A DNA stretch of 6,172 nucleotides from Bordetella parapertussis. Lineage in GTDB: Bacteria; Pseudomonadota; Gammaproteobacteria; Burkholderiales; Burkholderiaceae_B. Position 1 is the stretch's first letter. The number at the start of each line of letters is the position of its first letter. Made by a program: the position numbers and the translations under genes. The stretch covers positions 1-6,172 of the forward strand of contig CALQNE010000212.1 in assembly GCA_943331855.1 (NCBI GenBank), in the 5' to 3' direction. This document shows, one piece after another, positions 5,170-6,172 of this stretch. The notes below the pieces were generated by a model, which worked only from the letters and a program-made list of their open reading frames with translations, had not been told where the DNA came from and did not search any database.

Positions 5170-6153
5170 ATGAATCGACTGTTGAGAGTAATAGTCACGA
5201 GTGTGACAGCGTTTTTTGCGTTGACTTCAACACACTTAGCCGCGCAAACACAAAGTGCTTACCCAAACAAAACCGTACGCTTGGTGGTGCCGTTTCCTGC
5301 AGGGCAAGCGACCGACATCATTGCGCGCTTGTTGGCAGAGCGTTTAACGCAACGCTGGGGACAAGCTGTGTTCGTAGACAACAAAGGCGGCGGCGCAAGC
5401 ATACCTGGTATGTTGGCGGGCAAAGAGGCGCCCGCTGATGGCTATACGATCACGTTTGCAAGCAGTACCACCACTGCAGTAAACGAAGCGCTCTATCCAA
5501 AACTCCCCTACAACATGCAGCGCGATTTTGTGCCCGTGGGCGCAGTGTTTACGCAACCTTGGTTGATTTTGGCGAACCCATCAGCACCCTATAACAATTT
5601 AAAAGAGTTGGTTGATGCTGCACGCCAAGCTCCGGGCAAATTGACGTGGGGCTTTGGAGCAAACGCACTAGAGTTAGCGGCTGAACTTTTTAAACAGCGT
5701 GCACAAATTGAGATCACGGGCGTTTCGTATAAAGGCAGCGGGCCCGCGATGAACGATTTGCTTGGTGGTCACATTTTGCTGGCAGTTGACACCTTGGCAT
5801 CGTCCCTGCCGCACCTTCAAGCGGGTAAGCTCAAAGCGATCGCCTCACTGTCAAGCGAACGCGCGCCACAACTACCCGAGGTGCAGACGATTGCCGAACA
5901 AGGCTATCCAGGCTTTGTGGGGGTTGGATGGGCCGGCTTATTTATGCCTAAGGGCACACCGCCCACGATTGTTAAAAAAGTATCTGATGATGTGCATCAG
6001 ATTTTGACCGAAGCCAGCGTGCAACAGGCGCTTGCCCAGCGTGGCTCAACACCCGACTTAAGAACACTGCCTGAGTGGTCTGCGTTTGTGAGTGCCGAGA
6101 CGTTGAAATGGGCTGAGGTCATTAAGAAGGGAAATATCAAGTTAGCTGAGTGA
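5170..6153 (+). CDS. Bug/TctC-family tripartite tricarboxylate-type periplasmic solute receptor
   Basis: This is a periplasmic binding protein of the Bordetella uptake gene (Bug) family, which captures small carboxylates or related organic acids for TctAB-type carriers or signalling. I choose ATG 5170 (327 aa, the usual Bug length) because it opens a clean signal peptide, MNRLLRVIVTSVTAFFALTS with cleavage after LAA. The upstream TTG at 5104 would add 22 unlikely residues. The mature protein begins YPNKTVRLVVPFPAGQATD, with the conserved aspartate D49, and carries the family blocks PADGYTI, YKGSGPAMNDLLGGHI, LQAGKLKAIA and FVGVGWAGLFMPKGTP. It stops at TGA 6151-6153. The Shine-Dalgarno is weak (GAGACGAACA). 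No TctA or TctB gene adjoins, as is common for the many orphan Bug receptors. The ligand cannot be told from sequence. Confidence 0.95.
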   Translation: MNRLLRVIVTSVTAFFALTSTHLAAQTQSAYPNKTVRLVVPFPAGQATDIIARLLAERLTQRWGQAVFVDNKGGGASIPGMLAGKEAPADGYTITFASSTTTAVNEALYPKLPYNMQRDFVPVGAVFTQPWLILANPSAPYNNLKELVDAARQAPGKLTWGFGANALELAAELFKQRAQIEITGVSYKGSGPAMNDLLGGHILLAVDTLASSLPHLQAGKLKAIASLSSERAPQLPEVQTIAEQGYPGFVGVGWAGLFMPKGTPPTIVKKVSDDVHQILTEASVQQALAQRGSTPDLRTLPEWSAFVSAETLKWAEVIKKGNIKLAE

Positions 6154-6172
6154 CCTAATGGCTTTTCCTAGC

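Noticed and set aside
1..6172. CRISPR array, transposase, phage integrase or replication origin
   Set aside because: No spaced repeat array, no transposase, integrase or replication-initiator motif was seen in any frame.

Overview
The window looks like a piece of a Burkholderiales-type betaproteobacterial chromosome of moderate GC. The basis is a Bug/TctC-type periplasmic receptor (a family greatly expanded in Alcaligenaceae, Comamonadaceae and relatives), a PhnD/selenate-type receptor with its ABC ATPase, and a tRNA-Asn with encoded CCA. Genus cannot be read from the sequence.

Layout. (1) Positions 1-1514, minus strand: an ABC importer operon. The periplasmic receptor gene comes first and overlaps by one base (TAATG) an ATP-binding subunit gene that runs off the left edge. 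The permease is presumably further left. (2) Positions about 1620-1932, minus strand: the wreck of an Old Yellow Enzyme (NADH:flavin oxidoreductase) gene. Its first ~29 codons are joined out of frame to its last ~65 codons, followed by in-frame stops. (3) Positions 2071-2739, plus strand: a compact VapBC toxin-antitoxin module with a dyad operator in front of vapB, an ATGA overlap between the genes, and a stop in vapC seven codons before the end of the residual frame. (4) Positions 2775-2820: an intrinsic-terminator hairpin facing left with no gene to serve, abutting the second copy of an exact 17-bp repeat. The first copy (1967-1983) lies upstream of the OYE remnant, so the two copies bracket vapBC. 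(5) Positions 2845-3648, plus strand: an AT-richer four-TM DUF4239/bestrophin-like membrane protein. (6) Positions 3788-3892: a C-terminal shred of a quinone-oxidoreductase-like MDR gene. (7) Positions 3896-4810, minus strand: an exported protein of unknown function. (8) Positions 4873-5095, minus strand: tRNA-Asn(GUU) with promoter and terminator. (9) Positions 5170-6153, plus strand: a complete Bug/TctC-like solute receptor without visible transport partners.

Reading. The two ends are ordinary nutrient-uptake genes. The middle (about 1620-3895) is an accessory, decaying patch: two different oxidoreductase remnants, a toxin-antitoxin module, a repeat pair, an orphan terminator and an AT-rich membrane-protein gene, consistent with past insertions and deletions. 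I see no convincing new multi-gene system. The points most worth a second look are the repeat-bracketed vapBC segment, the shortened VapC tail, and the resemblance of the orphan terminator to the tRNA-Asn terminator.
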